DNA of 64,000 bases from Podospora bellae-mahoneyi (lineage: Eukaryota; Ascomycota; Sordariomycetes; Sordariales; Podosporaceae): assembly GCF_035222275.1 (NCBI RefSeq), contig NC_085882.1, forward strand, positions 69,501-133,500, in the 5' to 3' direction. Made by a program: the position numbers and the translations under genes. Every line of letters starts with the position of its first letter. Positions within the stretch are counted from its first letter, which is position 1. A model generated the notes under the pieces. That model did no database searches and was not told the origin of the DNA. It saw only the letters and a list, made by a program, of their open reading frames with translations. This document shows positions 1 to 11,306 of this stretch, piece after piece.

Positions 1-451
1 TTTCTCTGCTTGGTGCAAAGTCCTGAAGTGAGCTGGACACGAGGTAGATACCTAGAATGAATGCAAACACCTACCTACATAAAGCTCAGTTGAGCAGTGG
101 ACCCAAAATGATGTCACCATTTCTACCTTAGCTGCATCACCTGAGCCCCACCTCCAACAGAACTGTATGCAACTGCCAAAATAAACTGCAAACGCTGGTG
201 ATTTTCCCGACTTCTCATGGTGCATTTACACATGAAGGATATAAGCAAGCTCAAGTACACAAATGCCATGAATTTCACTACCTCATGTGTAATTATTGAT
301 GAAGAGCGATCTTCTCTGTGATACCTATGCAACTCTCTAGGTAGGTGTGGCGGTAGCCCGCGCTTATCTTATCATTCCTCGCAATAGAAAGCATCCTCTT
401 ATTGTGAATAGCCATGGCTAAACATAATATGTGCCCACATGCACCGTCCAT
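1..451. other. Intergenic, no gene seen
   Basis: A/T-rich sequence with short open frames only. It contains a few TAGGTA/CTACCT tetranucleotide motifs of the kind scattered over the whole window. Nothing else is recognisable. Confidence 0.6.
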
Positions 452-747
452 TTAGTGGGGACCAGGCTCGCAGTGGGGAGCGTAGATGGCCTCTGTCAAC
501 ACCGTTAGAACATGCATAAGTAAAGGCAGCAGGAGTGAGAAGGCGTACTGCACTTGGCATCGCAGTCCTTGTTACATTGAACAGCATCGGGGACGTTGAC
601 ACAAATCTTGTAGAGGCAATCTGAGATGCAGGTCCAGAAAGCCTCAGGAAGCTTAACGCAAGGAGGTTGGTCCTGCGGAGCTGGAGCCGGAGCAGCAGTG
701 GCAGTGATGGCAAGGGCAAGGACCCCGAATAATATGGCGAAGCGCAT
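452..747 (-). CDS. Small secreted cysteine-rich protein
   Basis: Two-exon model, 747-549 and 492-452 on the minus strand, giving 79 residues. The intron (548-493, 56 nt) starts GTACGC, has a TTCTAAC branch motif and ends ACAG. Residues 1-19 form a signal peptide (MRFAILFGVLALAITATAA), followed by a short Pro/Ala linker and a compact domain with cysteines at 30, 40, 44, 49, 58, 62 and 66 plus one in the second exon, eight in all. If the intron is retained, the frame runs to 505 and gives an 80-residue protein with ten cysteines. An upstream in-frame start exists but would bury the signal peptide, so the ATG at 747 is preferred. The pattern resembles effector-like or CFEM-like small secreted proteins, but I cannot assign a family. 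A role outside the cell is inferred only from the signal peptide. Confidence 0.65.
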
Positions 748-2547
748 CTTGGGCGTAGAGGTTGTGGATTGTTTGTTGGTGGATGAGTTCAATGTAGTAG
801 GTTGTCGAGAGGGGGAAACAGCCGCATATAGTGCTTGAAATAGTTGGCCCAAGGAGCAGGAGCAACCGCAGACTTTAGGGAGGTGAATTACCTAACCCAA
901 GATAGTTGCTCCCGTGATGGAGCGCTGCATCCCCAGTTCTGATATTTTTTTAGGATGTTTCCGACTTTGACCCTCCTGACTTGAGTTAAGTGGGCTAATG
1001 ATAGTAACGGAATTGCCGTGCATATCCGCCCACCACATGCTTCTTATCATCAGAAGAAAAGACTGCGTCCCACATATTAATAACCTGCTAGCATACCTAC
1101 CCCTTCGGTGACGAATGCTCCAGGTCAGTTCGAGCCTGGGCCACGATCAGGGTGATATTCGCACATCAAAGCGGATTTACATGAGGTAGTTAACTACCTA
1201 GGCGGGCAGTTATGTATTATTCTCTTCTGATTGAAAATTCCAACTGTTTTTGAGCTAGACCTTCATCTCCCACGCACAGCAACACTATTGCCAACTGTAC
1301 TGCTTGATACCTATCCACCCGGCCTTTTCTATTTTTTAGTTTTTTACTGTTATGTACACACAGCTATACTATTTTCTTCCTCATCATAGTTATTTATCTT
1401 ATCTCGTTCTATATTCTCTATCTACAAGCCTAGTTGCTATCGGCTTCGGTTACCAATCTCCCTTTCCTCTTTTCTTTCTCCTTAAAAGACAATGCATTTA
1501 TGCCACAGCTTACCTTGGCCCCATTTACCAGCACCACCAAATTTCTGCAGCCTGTCTCTTTACCATGCTTAAAGATGCCAAGAGTACCTAGTTACCCTCA
1601 CTGATGCTGGCACAGAAAGGGCTGCTGCTGTGTATCCGAAAAGTCTAAAGTGCCTCTACAAATCGAGGTGTACAGTTGCAAGCGTCCCAATGGGAAGAAG
1701 CAAGCATCTGTTTTACATCTTATCGCCTACTTAGGTGCCATACCTTGCAGCTTTACCGGATATTACCACAACACTGCCACTCTATACTCATCAAGCGACA
1801 ATAATTGCTTCTCGCTCCAACTCGACTGTCATGACAGTCTCGGACACGCCAGATCCAAATCGTATCTTCTTGACTGAGCTGAACCATACTCCTATCGCTC
1901 TGTCCTCAACTCATTGTGGCGCCTTCCACCAAGCTAAAGTTCGACCAGAAAATGGTCGCTCTTGTGCGGTATTTCAGGGGCTGGCATTGTGTTTTTACTT
2001 GGGGTGTATTCAGTTACCCTGGGTGGCATTGTTGCCACGCAAAATATTGGAAAATTGCCAGCCATGTCAAGCTTTCCTGTTTTGGATGACTCTCACAAGT
2101 CTCAGGGTGATGATCGTGATGTTGCAGTGTGGGATGTGATAGAACTGGGTGCAAGGATGCAGTCCGGGCTCTGAAGGGGAGGCACATGTACCCGAGAAGA
2201 TCAGATGAGGTAGATCCTCACATAAATAGCGTACACCATCCAACATTGTACAGAGTTCATGATTACATTGCTTTTTGGCACGCCCCCTGAACGCCTGGCG
2301 AGAGGCAAAGCAGGCAAAAACATCGATGGCAGCCATCCAATATCACCCCTGTAATCTAGATCATTTTGATGGTTAGTCTTCCACTTGAGGGGATGCTGTT
2401 GGGGCTCTTTTGGCCCAACATGCATCCGTTTAAGCCACATCATTGGTACGGACCCTGACTGACTGTTTACATACCCACATTTAAATTCAAGGCCTCATTC
2501 ATTCTCTCTTGCTTCCCATCCTCTTCTCGTCATGTCTGTGGTTGACC
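748..2547. other. 1.8 kb without a supported gene
   Basis: A/T-rich DNA between the small secreted protein and the ceramide synthase. The longest open frame (about 134 codons, 1735-2139 plus) shows no known domain, no splice-linked neighbour and no codon bias like the real genes, so it was not called. The segment presumably holds the promoters of both flanking genes. Confidence 0.5.
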
Positions 2548-3726
2548 ATGGCAACCTCGGTGCTCTCACTCTCATCATCAAAAGCACACTCTATATCGAA
2601 GATGGCTCCCAGTACGCCTGACGCCAAACGTCATGTCAAGATAAGAAAAGAACCACTGATCACCTCATTCCGCCGCACGTGGGTTGTACCCTTGATCCTC
2701 ACAGCTGCAATTTTGCTAGTCTACGCCATCAACCCGACTGAGCCAAGTCCAGTTTATCCATTCATCTTTCCATCCTATAAGCTGGGAGATGGCTTCACTC
2801 CGGCGCAGTACGGCAAAGGCCCCCGTGACATCGCATTTGTCATATTCTACACCGTTTTCCTTACCTTTACACGCGAGTTCTGCCTGCAAGAGATCTTCAA
2901 CCCTCCCGCCCTCAAATGTGGCATACTCTCACGCGCCAAACGAGCGCGCTTCGCCGAAAACATGTACACAGCCCTGTACATCGCCATCATCGGACCCTGG
3001 GGGATGTATCTCATGCATCGCACCCCAGTCTGGTACTTTAACACGCACGGAATGTACGAGGGTTTCCCGCACCGCACCCACGAGGCAGGGTTCAAGTGTT
3101 ATTACCTCCTCCAGGCCGCCTTCTGGATGCAGCAGGTCGTGGTGATGGTGTTGGGCTTGGAAGCTCGCCGCAAGGATTTCAACCAGCTCATCGGACACCA
3201 CGTCGTCACGGTAGCGCTTGCGGCGTTGAGTTACCGGTTTCATTTTGCGTATATGGGTATCGCGGTCTACATTACTCACGACATCAGCGACTTTTTCCTT
3301 TCGCTATTAAAATCGCTAAATTACGTGGAGAGCAAGGCGCAGGGCTGGTCGTTTGGGCTGTGTATCGTCATGTGGATTTACTTGCGGCACTACATCAACT
3401 TGCGGATCTTGTACTCGATGCTGCCTGGGGGGGAGTTCAGCACTGTTGGGCCGTATGTGATGGATTGGGAGGCTAAACAGTACAAGTCCCCACTGGCGAA
3501 CGTCATCACATTTAGTCTGTTGGCTTTGTTACAGTCGTTGAATATCTTTTGGTTGTATTGTTTGTTTAGGAGCGCTTACAAGTTTGTTGTTCTTGGGGTG
3601 GCAAAGGATGACAGGTCTGAGGCTGAGGATGAGGGGGAAGATGATACGTCGGTCACAGTGGTGGGCAACAACAGACCGACTCAAGGGTTGGCGCATGGGA
3701 AGGGTGGGCGTCCAGAGGCCAGATGA
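2548..3726 (+). CDS. LAG1: Ceramide synthase (Lag1/Lac1 family, TLC domain)
   Basis: A single-exon protein of 392 residues from the ATG at 2548, which sits in a good ACCATGG context; a second in-frame ATG at 2602 is also possible. The family N-acylates sphingoid bases with fatty acyl-CoA in the endoplasmic reticulum. The TLC/Lag1 signature is clear: the His-His pair in IGHHVVT (about residues 217-218) and the downstream acidic motif THDISDFFLSLLKSLNY, within a protein carrying several hydrophobic membrane segments. An N-terminal basic stretch precedes the first membrane helix, and the C-terminus ends in an acidic tail (SEAEDEGEDD), common in fungal ceramide synthases. Filamentous fungi usually have two or more paralogues with different chain-length preference; I cannot tell which this is. 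The family call is certain, the paralogue is not. Confidence 0.92.
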   Translation: MATSVLSLSSSKAHSISKMAPSTPDAKRHVKIRKEPLITSFRRTWVVPLILTAAILLVYAINPTEPSPVYPFIFPSYKLGDGFTPAQYGKGPRDIAFVIFYTVFLTFTREFCLQEIFNPPALKCGILSRAKRARFAENMYTALYIAIIGPWGMYLMHRTPVWYFNTHGMYEGFPHRTHEAGFKCYYLLQAAFWMQQVVVMVLGLEARRKDFNQLIGHHVVTVALAALSYRFHFAYMGIAVYITHDISDFFLSLLKSLNYVESKAQGWSFGLCIVMWIYLRHYINLRILYSMLPGGEFSTVGPYVMDWEAKQYKSPLANVITFSLLALLQSLNIFWLYCLFRSAYKFVVLGVAKDDRSEAEDEGEDDTSVTVVGNNRPTQGLAHGKGGRPEAR

Positions 3727-4413
3727 TGCTCACAGTGTATACCTGGGCATCATGTGGCTTTCATGTTGGTACGAAGCTGGGATAGGTACGCAGGTTGATC
3801 GAATCAAGAGGGCTTGGAATATGATATTTCAGGGTTTGAAAAGGACTTGCATCGAGGTGGTCCTGTGATAGTTCTCATCACAAGAAGGCTTCACATGTTT
3901 TCATAATCATGTTAATCACTGTTATCTGACTCTATTTTTACGTCTAACTAACCCCCTTTCCGTCTCTTTTGCTTTTTTTTCGGCACCCCGGGTGATTTGT
4001 GGCTCCAGCAGCCAACCAAGGGTACACTACAAAGTGCCTATTGCCTTGGCAGCAGCTCTAGTTCAACGCCCACTAAACCCTTCCCAAGAAGACGTACCGA
4101 AGACTACCCCCTCACCGTGGGATTCACTGCACGTTTCCCGCTTCTTCTGCAGTTCTGGAAGCGGTTTCGGCACGTCTGCCATGCCAAAGCCGAGCCCGCA
4201 CCATCTTACTCTAGGCTAGGGAGGTGGGACGTTGGTTTGCATTTTCTGGGGAGGGGTTACAGCGGACCCTCCCCCCAGCCCCTGTCAACAGCCTCACGGA
4301 TGGTACTGATGATGCCTTCAACTTGGGGTATATAACAGCGTTGCGGCTTACACCTGGCTTCCAGATAGCTCATCCTCACTCTCACCCTCTCGGCCACAGC
4401 AGAAGGAGGAGAA
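3727..4413. promoter_or_regulatory. Intergenic region with TATA box for the beta-propeller gene
   Basis: There is no gene here. A TATATAA box at 4329-4335 lies about 80 bp before the start codon of the secreted beta-propeller gene. A pyrimidine-rich stretch near 3940-3985 probably belongs to the 3' end of the ceramide synthase transcript or to the promoter. Confidence 0.55.
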
Positions 4414-5466
4414 ATGAAGCTGTCACGATTTCTCTTCGCCCTCCTCCCCCTTTCCGCCGCCGCCGGGAGAGGAAGTTTCCGTGGCCTCTCCCACATCGCC
4501 ACAGAAATTTTCTCCTTCCCCCCCACCAACCCGATCTTCATCGAGAACATCCTCGTCCTCCCTGACGCCCGCCTCCTCCTCACCTCCTTTGTCCACTTCG
4601 GCCCAGACACCAACTCACCGCTCCACATCCTCAACCCTGTCACCTCCTCCGTCTCGGTGGTGACCACCCTCCCCAACTCCACCTCCCAGACCGGCATCGC
4701 CAAGTTATCCGGCGCAAACCGCTACGCCGTCACCGCTGGAATCCTCGGGGACAACTTTGAGTTTTTGAACAACACGGTCAACGTGTACGTCGTGTCGCTG
4801 GGGTGGAAGGCGTCGAGCGCGACGGTGGTGGATACAATCCCCGTTCCCGGGGTCATTAGTGCGAACGGGCTCGTGGCGGTGGGGAACGTCGTTCTCAGCG
4901 CCGACTCCCGGGGCGGGAGGATCTTGAGGGTCGACACCGTCACCCGGACGAGCAGCGTCGCTTTTGCGGACCCGTTGCTGTTTGGGGACCCGGCAAACGT
5001 GAGCGGGTCTCTGGGGATCACGGGGGTGAACGGGCTGTTTCTCAAGCGGCACGGCGGGCAGAGATGGGTGTATTTCACCAATAGTGCGAGGGGGGTTTAC
5101 GGACGGTTCAAGGTCAACAGTTTGGGCCATAAAGTCGGGAGTGTGGAGGTGTTGATGACGGCGACGAGCGATGATCCTGTTGGGTTTACGAACTCGCTGG
5201 ATGATTTGGTGGTGGATGGGGATGCGGATGGTTATATTGCCTGGCAGGATCGGTCGTTGCTCAAGGTGAAGCGATACAACAACGGGACCACTTCGCAGAC
5301 GGTTGTTCTCGGGTCTGGGGGTGTTGCAACTGGAAATACGGGCATCACATTGAGAACACCCACGTCCGTTGCCCTGGGCCTTGACGGGGGTCACATTTAT
5401 GTTGGAACAGGAGGTGCTGTAGCCGGAAATCTGACCGGAGGACAGGTGGTCAAGGTTACGATCTAA
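4414..5466 (+). CDS. Secreted six-bladed beta-propeller protein (SMP-30/gluconolactonase-like)
   Basis: A single-exon protein of 350 residues. It opens with a signal peptide (MKLSRFLFALLPLSAAAG) and then shows repeated beta-rich blades with motifs such as FIENILVLPDARLLLTS, ANGLVAVGNVVLSADSRGG and NSLDDLVVDGDADGY, ending THIY-type strands near the C-terminus. N-glycosylation sequons are frequent (NST, NNT, NVS, NGT, NLT), which fits secretion. This is the SMP-30/strictosidine-synthase-like six-bladed fold. In fungi several members with this size and signal peptide sit in biosynthetic clusters, including the hetero-Diels-Alderase type; others are plain lactonase-like proteins with unknown substrate. 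The P450 gene begins 420 bp downstream on the same strand, which makes a metabolic role possible but unproven. Substrate and reaction are unknown. Confidence 0.8.
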   Translation: MKLSRFLFALLPLSAAAGRGSFRGLSHIATEIFSFPPTNPIFIENILVLPDARLLLTSFVHFGPDTNSPLHILNPVTSSVSVVTTLPNSTSQTGIAKLSGANRYAVTAGILGDNFEFLNNTVNVYVVSLGWKASSATVVDTIPVPGVISANGLVAVGNVVLSADSRGGRILRVDTVTRTSSVAFADPLLFGDPANVSGSLGITGVNGLFLKRHGGQRWVYFTNSARGVYGRFKVNSLGHKVGSVEVLMTATSDDPVGFTNSLDDLVVDGDADGYIAWQDRSLLKVKRYNNGTTSQTVVLGSGGVATGNTGITLRTPTSVALGLDGGHIYVGTGGAVAGNLTGGQVVKVTI

Positions 5467-5885
5467 TTATGAAGATTTGGAAATTCACAGATAGCTGCCA
5501 GGTACATGGTGTTTATGGGAAATGGATGATAAGACGGCTGAAAATGACATCCTTTAGACAAGTGAGAGTGGCATGACCCGGTTCCCGGCGTGCGGAGTAG
5601 CTTCATGGAGGAAAAAAAACCCCAATTGGTCACCACTCAAGCTTGCCGCCAAGAATGCGGGCAAGCTCACGCTGGGGAAATGGATTCATTTACCCGGCAT
5701 TTGACGACCGTGGAAGCTCTGATTTCGCCGTCGGTATACACATCCGATCTCCGAGATGTGCAGTGTCGGAATGAGGGGGAATGGCATCCAATTGCGGTGC
5801 GTTCAGCTGCTTATTACGACATGAAACGTCTCGAGTCGTGGGCCCAACACTCTTTTGTTGTCAAGATTTTTTTTTTTTTTTCGAA
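5467..5885. other. Intergenic between beta-propeller and P450
   Basis: No gene is seen. A 14-16 nt T run lies at about 5866-5881, just before the P450 start codon. The spacer presumably holds the terminator of the first gene and the promoter of the second. Confidence 0.5.
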
Positions 5886-7783
5886 ATGGCTGGTGAGGAG
5901 AGATGTACCTTTGACTATCTCAAGATGCTGTCAACATTCTTCATTACAGTAGCCCTGGGGTTAGGAATCACATATCTCATCCTCAACTATCCACGTGTGA
6001 GTTTCAGCACCTGTTCCGCTTGCACATGGTTTCATCCTGCTAACTCAACTAGTTGAAACAAAACTATCACCTCTCCCGCCACCGCTCCTCACTCCCTCCT
6101 TCACCACCAACCCTCAAAACAGGCATCTCCAAACCCTGGCTCTGGTTCCGAGAACTCCACCAACAATACGGCGACGTAGTCTACCTCCAACTCGGCCCCA
6201 CGCCCACCATCCTTCTAGGTTCAGCTCAAGCAGCATGGGACCTCCTCGAGCGCAAAGGGAGCATCTACTCCAGCCGCCCACGGTTCATCATGGGCCAGGA
6301 GCTGCTCTCCAACAACTTGCGAGGGCTGATGGCTGGGTACAATGATTTCTGGAGAAGATGGAGGAAGCTGCTTCATAGCGGGTTCATGGCGAGACAGTCA
6401 GAAAAGTACAGGTGGATTCAGAGCCTGGAGAGCAAAGTCTTGATGAAAGAGCTGCTCGACAAACCTGAAGGATTTAGGGAGTGGATGGAGCGGTATGCGG
6501 CCAGTGTGGTTGTCATGGTGACGTACGGGAGGAGGGTGACGGACGTGAGGAAGGACGAGGTGGTTGAGATGAACAGGTTGGCGATGGAGAGGTTGACTTT
6601 GGTGAAGTAATTTTCCCCTATCCCACCTACGAACAGGTTCAGTTAGCTGATCGCATGACAGTATTCCAGGTAAATATGCAGTCGAGCGTTATCCTGCTCT
6701 GAAGTACGTCCCCGCCGTTCTTGCCCCTTGGAAGAGAATGGTGTTGGAACAAAGGGAAAAGGACGTTCAGATGTACACCTCGTTGATGAACGATGTCAAG
6801 TCTCGAATGACCGAGGGAAGATTGCCGGACTGTTTCGCCAAGCACTTATTGGATGAACAAAAAGGACTGGGAATGACCGACCTGGAGGTGGCGTATACGG
6901 CAGGAACACCTTTTGGAGCTGGCGTGGAGACGGTATGTTGTTACCTCTGAACCAGCCCCCTTTTTCCCCTTAGGACTAACCAAACAAAACAAACAACAGT
7001 CCGCAGGATCCTTGGCGTCATTCATGCTTGCTTGTGTCAAATTCGGGCATTCTTTCATCCCAAAAGCCCAAGCTGAGCTCGATGATGTTGTTGGCCGAGA
7101 CAGAATGCCCACGTTTGACGACCTGCCGAATCTCCCCTATATCAACGCCATCGTTTCCGAAACCCTCCGTTGGAGACCCATCGCTGTTTTGGGTGGCACC
7201 CCACACGCCACCACAGCAGATGATTGGTACAAGGGGATGTACATCCCGAAGGGGAGCACCATCATCGCGCCTTTGTGGAGTAGTACGTATCCCTTCTCTG
7301 CTGAAGTCTTTCAAACAGAGCTCATACTAACAATAACAGTCCACCTCAATGAAAAGGACTTCCCTGATCCCCACACTTTTCTCCCAGAGCGTTTCTTGGA
7401 CAAGGAGAGGATAGCAGCCTACCCCGGCACAACCGGCCACAGCGCGTTTGGGTGGGGTAGGAGAATTTGTCCGGGGATGCACCTCGGCCAGGCCTCCGTC
7501 AGTATCAACATTGCAAGGATACTGTGGGGGTTTGATGTGAAGCCTGCGAAGGATGAAAAGACCGGCAAAGAGATCGACGTTGACATGTGAGTGTTCCCTT
7601 ACCCCCATCAGAGGTCTGCAAGAAAGGAACTGATGAGTGAAAAGATTTGCCTTTTCGGACGGGTTCAACTCTAGCCCGTTGCCGTTTCCCTGCGAGATCA
7701 GGCCCCGGTCGAGTAAGCATGTTGAGGGTATTGAGCGGGAGTATAGGGAGGCTCATTCCAAGCTCGAGATGTATGAAATGTGA
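5886..7783 (+). CDS. Cytochrome P450 monooxygenase (group I, ER membrane-anchored)
   Basis: Six exons: 5886-5996, 6053-6606, 6662-6932, 7000-7282, 7340-7586 and 7645-7783. Introns are 55-67 nt, all GT..AG, and every join keeps frame, giving 534 residues. An N-terminal membrane anchor (STFFITVALGLGITYLIL) is followed by a proline-rich hinge, an I-helix A-G-x-x-x-x-G-A-G motif (AGTPFGAGVETS), the E-x-x-R motif in SETLRW and the haem-binding loop FGWGRRICPG with the thiolate Cys at about residue 450. The enzyme should carry out an NADPH-dependent oxidation with P450 reductase at the ER. It resembles fungal secondary-metabolism P450s of the O-methylsterigmatocystin oxidoreductase type, but the CYP family and substrate cannot be fixed by eye. 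An alternative start at 5925 would remove 13 residues before the anchor. Confidence 0.93.
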
Positions 7784-8571
7784 AGTTTGATAGGTACCTT
7801 GGCTCAAATGAAAAATAGCCGTCTGTGAAGAAGGCATCAAGTCAGATCCAACAAACATCTGTTTCATCTGTACACCACCCCCTCCTCAGGCCTCTTAACA
7901 TCCTCCGGCGCCGTTGTAAAGGCACACTTGCCTAAACCCCCCACTCATAGCACATTCTCAGGAAGCGCATGACACACAGCACTGATTGGCTTGCAACGAG
8001 TGCAACCGGTCGACTCAGATACCCGTAAAGTCTTGCGAACGTTGGGGTGCATGTACGGCTGAACTCGTGTTGAACCAGAAACGTTGTCAGCGAGTCGTCG
8101 GCTTGCTGTTGCTGCACTGACAGCGCGCGAAGCGCCGATGAAAAGATCATTCAGGCAAAACCTAGCCTCGATGCATCAAATTTTGGGTACGGCAGCATGC
8201 ATATGGGTAGGTACATGTATCATGTTCAATACTTGGTAAATATATAACGGCCAAACATCTGATTCCCTCGGTTCCCCAAAGCTTCTATCGAATATCAACT
8301 TTGCAAGCCAAAGGCGCCATGCTTGGTGTGTGTGGTATAGTGAATGGTGGTAAGAAGTGTGGTATAATGATAGAGAAAGAGACTCGACCTGAATAACAGG
8401 CCGTTCGACAAGACCAACCGAAAGAACACAGAATAATTGTCCATAGGGACAGTCATCCAAGACTCCGATGACAGTATGTGTGACAATGGACAAGGCCAAG
8501 TATCCTCCCTCAACGCCAATCCTAATGCAAGCAAGAGAACACCACTTCCCAATAACAACGTGTAGAAATAT
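7784..8571. other. Intergenic between convergent genes
   Basis: The P450 (plus) and the APSES factor (minus) converge here. The 788 bp hold only short open frames and are probably two 3' untranslated regions and terminators. Confidence 0.5.
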
Positions 8572-11306
8572 TCAAGCAACGACACCCTCAACCCCGCCAA
8601 GAAATCTCCTGACTCTTCCAAGTTCAAGCTCGCCCTTCTCCGACTCGACGGCTTTCGTCAAAGTTTCGAGCAGCCGGTCGACTTCTGCCTCTGGCCGGCG
8701 TGTGCAGAGTGAGACAAGTTTTCGGTACTGCAGCTCTCGCTGCTTGCTCCGCGCTTTCAGTCTACCAACCATGTGTCGTGTCTGCTCCCCTCTGGCGTGA
8801 ACCGCCCTGATTCTGGCACGCAACACGGCGGCACTAGGGAGACGAGCAGCGGGATGTGGCTTGTCCGCGTCGGCGGCGAGGTGGCCGTCCACTCCGGTGT
8901 CGTCGGCTGCTTGCTGCTTTGCTTCGGTGAGAACCGCCCTGAGTTCGGCGGCCCAGTCCTGCTCAGGCCCAAGATTGTCGACGGAGACACGGTGTTGCTG
9001 TACGAGTTGGCGAAGTCCCATTTCCTCCTCCTCACAGGCCAGCGCAAGGTTGGAGGCTTTTTGACGGGCGAGCTGCTGGGCAGTAAGCTTCTCTTGAAGA
9101 GCTTCTAGGTTGCGGCGAGCCTCGCCAACCTGGGCCGAGGTTGTGCGCAAAGATCCGTGAAGCGCGTCGATAGCGTCTTGCTTCTTCTTGAGTTCGCCCT
9201 GGAACTGAGAGGTTGACTCGTTGATAAGATGAGAGATGGCTGAGGTTCGAGTCAGTAAAGATGTCGCATGACGAGGCAAGGAAATGAACCCACAGTTGAC
9301 AACCTCATCGCTATTCTCCCTGCTCTTCTGTCTCGACCCCTGAGGAGCGTTTCTCTCCCCGGTCTCGCCACTGGCAGAGTGTCCATCTGCCAGCCCAATG
9401 CCAAAATCCAAGGGACGTAAACCGGCGGTATTGGCGATTTCAGGGTCTGCGCCAACCTCGATGAGTTGTGAGATGATGCTTCGGTTGCCCACACGTGCTG
9501 CCACGTTCAGGGCCGTGTCACCTCGGTTGTCTTGTGCGTTGACAATCTCTCCCATGAACCGACCAATGTTCATTCTTGACGAGGCAAGCCCGTTGCTTCC
9601 ATAAGTCTGGCTCTGACTGCTTGGATTGCTCCCTTGGCGGACCACCCACTCAAGTAAGCTCTCAAGATAGTACCGGGTGCATACATTCCTACCCTGTACC
9701 GCACTGACGAGGGCAATGTGATGCAGCACCGTCCTGCCTTTGTCATCTCTCACATCCAGGGTACCGCCCAGGATGTCCAGAAGATCTGGGAAGCACCCGT
9801 GTTCCATGGAATTGGTGGCATTACAAGCCCTCATCAGGGCCGTTTCTCCGGATGCGTTCACACGGAATGGACTAGATCCCGCCTCCACGAGGGCTCTCAA
9901 GAGCGGCATCCGGGCAAGAGTGGCAGCCCAGATGAGGGCTGTGTTGCTCTGAGCATCAATGGGACCGTCAAGTTCTTGCGGGATCATGTTGCGGAGGATG
10001 TTCTTTTGGTTTTCGTCAGGGCCGGCCGTGTTGAGGAACAGCTGCATCAGCATGCTGCGTTTCGCCTCGGCCTCGGGAGCTGTTTCGTATGGCAGCGGAC
10101 GCAGCGGACCAGGAGCATACTCCGGCTCGTTCCGGGAATAGATGAACGACTCGTTCGGCTCGGTGGGTGACCCGGGAAAGTTCTCGGCGTAGGGGTTCAT
10201 ACTTGGATATGTCGGGGTGAGCCCTCCAAAGCTGTGAGCGGGTGTGAGAATTCTTTGCCTCTTGCGCGCAGGCTCGACCGTCTCGTTGACCACCGGCTGT
10301 GTCTCTTGAGAACCAAAGGCGGATTCGGGGGCCCCATAGTTGGACACAAAACTGTGCTGGGAGTTTGGTGGGAAGTCACCAGCATCTTGCATGGACGGCT
10401 GGCGTTGGAAGCTGGGAGCGCGAGACGGAGGGTTGCGATTTCTGGGAGCGGGCGACTCGAACCTGGCTTTGCTAATAGCATTGATAGCATGAGATGCGGT
10501 CGACGAAATGCTCTTGAAGAATGTGCCACCCTGTTGAACACCACCTCCGCGGCTCTCCTGAGAGCTTGCGTTGTACAGACGCTTCCGCTGGGCAGCCATG
10601 GCCTGTTCTTTTGTTGGCGTGTCGACATCGGGGGCGCTTCCTCCATCTTGGCCCCGCTTGTGGGTGAGAAGTGCATGGAGCACCTCGTGGACGCCATACT
10701 GACGGCAAACCTCGAGGCCGCGTTCAAAAGGGATCCATGTGCCCTGGTATTTCCCGTAGCCACCCTGAACCTTTTCATGCTCGCCCGTCTGGATCTCCTT
10801 TTCCAAGATTTTTGTCCGGCGTCCCTTTTCCACCCCTGCCACCTTTAGGATCTGTGTCGCATTGAGCCAGCCATCACTCTGGCGGCGCATGACGGTGATG
10901 CCATTGGCTTCGGTTTCGTAGACACCAACACCCGAGTAGAGAGCCTGGAAAGAGTTAGTAGCTGTCCACACACCAGAAAGGGAGTTCAGGAACCAAGACT
11001 AACCGAGTATATGGGCATAACATGCTCAGCGGGCTGTGGTGCTGGGTCGGTGTACTGGCGATAGGAAGACTGCAAGTTGAGAGTCTGGGAGGAAGGTTGG
11101 CTCATGGAGAAGGGCTGCTGGGAAGAGGGCTGGGGGTACTGGTGAGACTGCTGCGAGGCGGTCATCTGTTGTGACAATTGCATAGTGGCAGCAGTCTGGG
11201 GAGGTGGAGGGGTGGGAGTGGGTATCAGAGCGGTGGAGGCGGGCCCAGAGAAGGACGGGCGATGGGAGGTGGCAGCGACAGAGGTTGCGACGGTTGCCGA
11301 GGCCAT
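8572..11306 (-). CDS. MBF-type transcription factor: APSES DNA-binding domain plus ankyrin repeats
   Basis: Two exons, 11306-11004 and 10944-8572, give 891 residues. The intron (11003-10945, 59 nt) has GTTAGT, an ACTAAC branch and TTCCAG, and its join restores the family sequence PIYS-ALYSGVGVYE. The first ~100 residues are rich in Gln, Pro and Ser. An APSES/KilA-N domain follows (about 100-205; key motif SDGWLNATQILKVAGVEKGR), then ankyrin repeats (about 430-615) and a C-terminal coiled coil. This is the Mbp1/Swi4/Swi6/Res group that drives G1/S gene expression. In filamentous ascomycetes both Mbp1 and Swi6 orthologues can carry an APSES domain, so I do not choose between them. A 54-nt stretch at 9293-9240 inside exon 2 has GT..AG ends and a branch-like ACTGAC; removing it keeps frame (873 residues) and joins EVVN to SISHLINES, so it may be a second intron. 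The gene is divergent from the LYR protein gene. Confidence 0.92.

Noticed and set aside
1735-2139. 134-codon plus-strand frame in the first gene-poor stretch
   Set aside because: No domain, codon use unlike the genes here, and surrounded by A/T-rich sequence.
4705-5394. 229-codon frame antisense to the beta-propeller gene
   Set aside because: Shadow of a biased exon, no recognisable domain.
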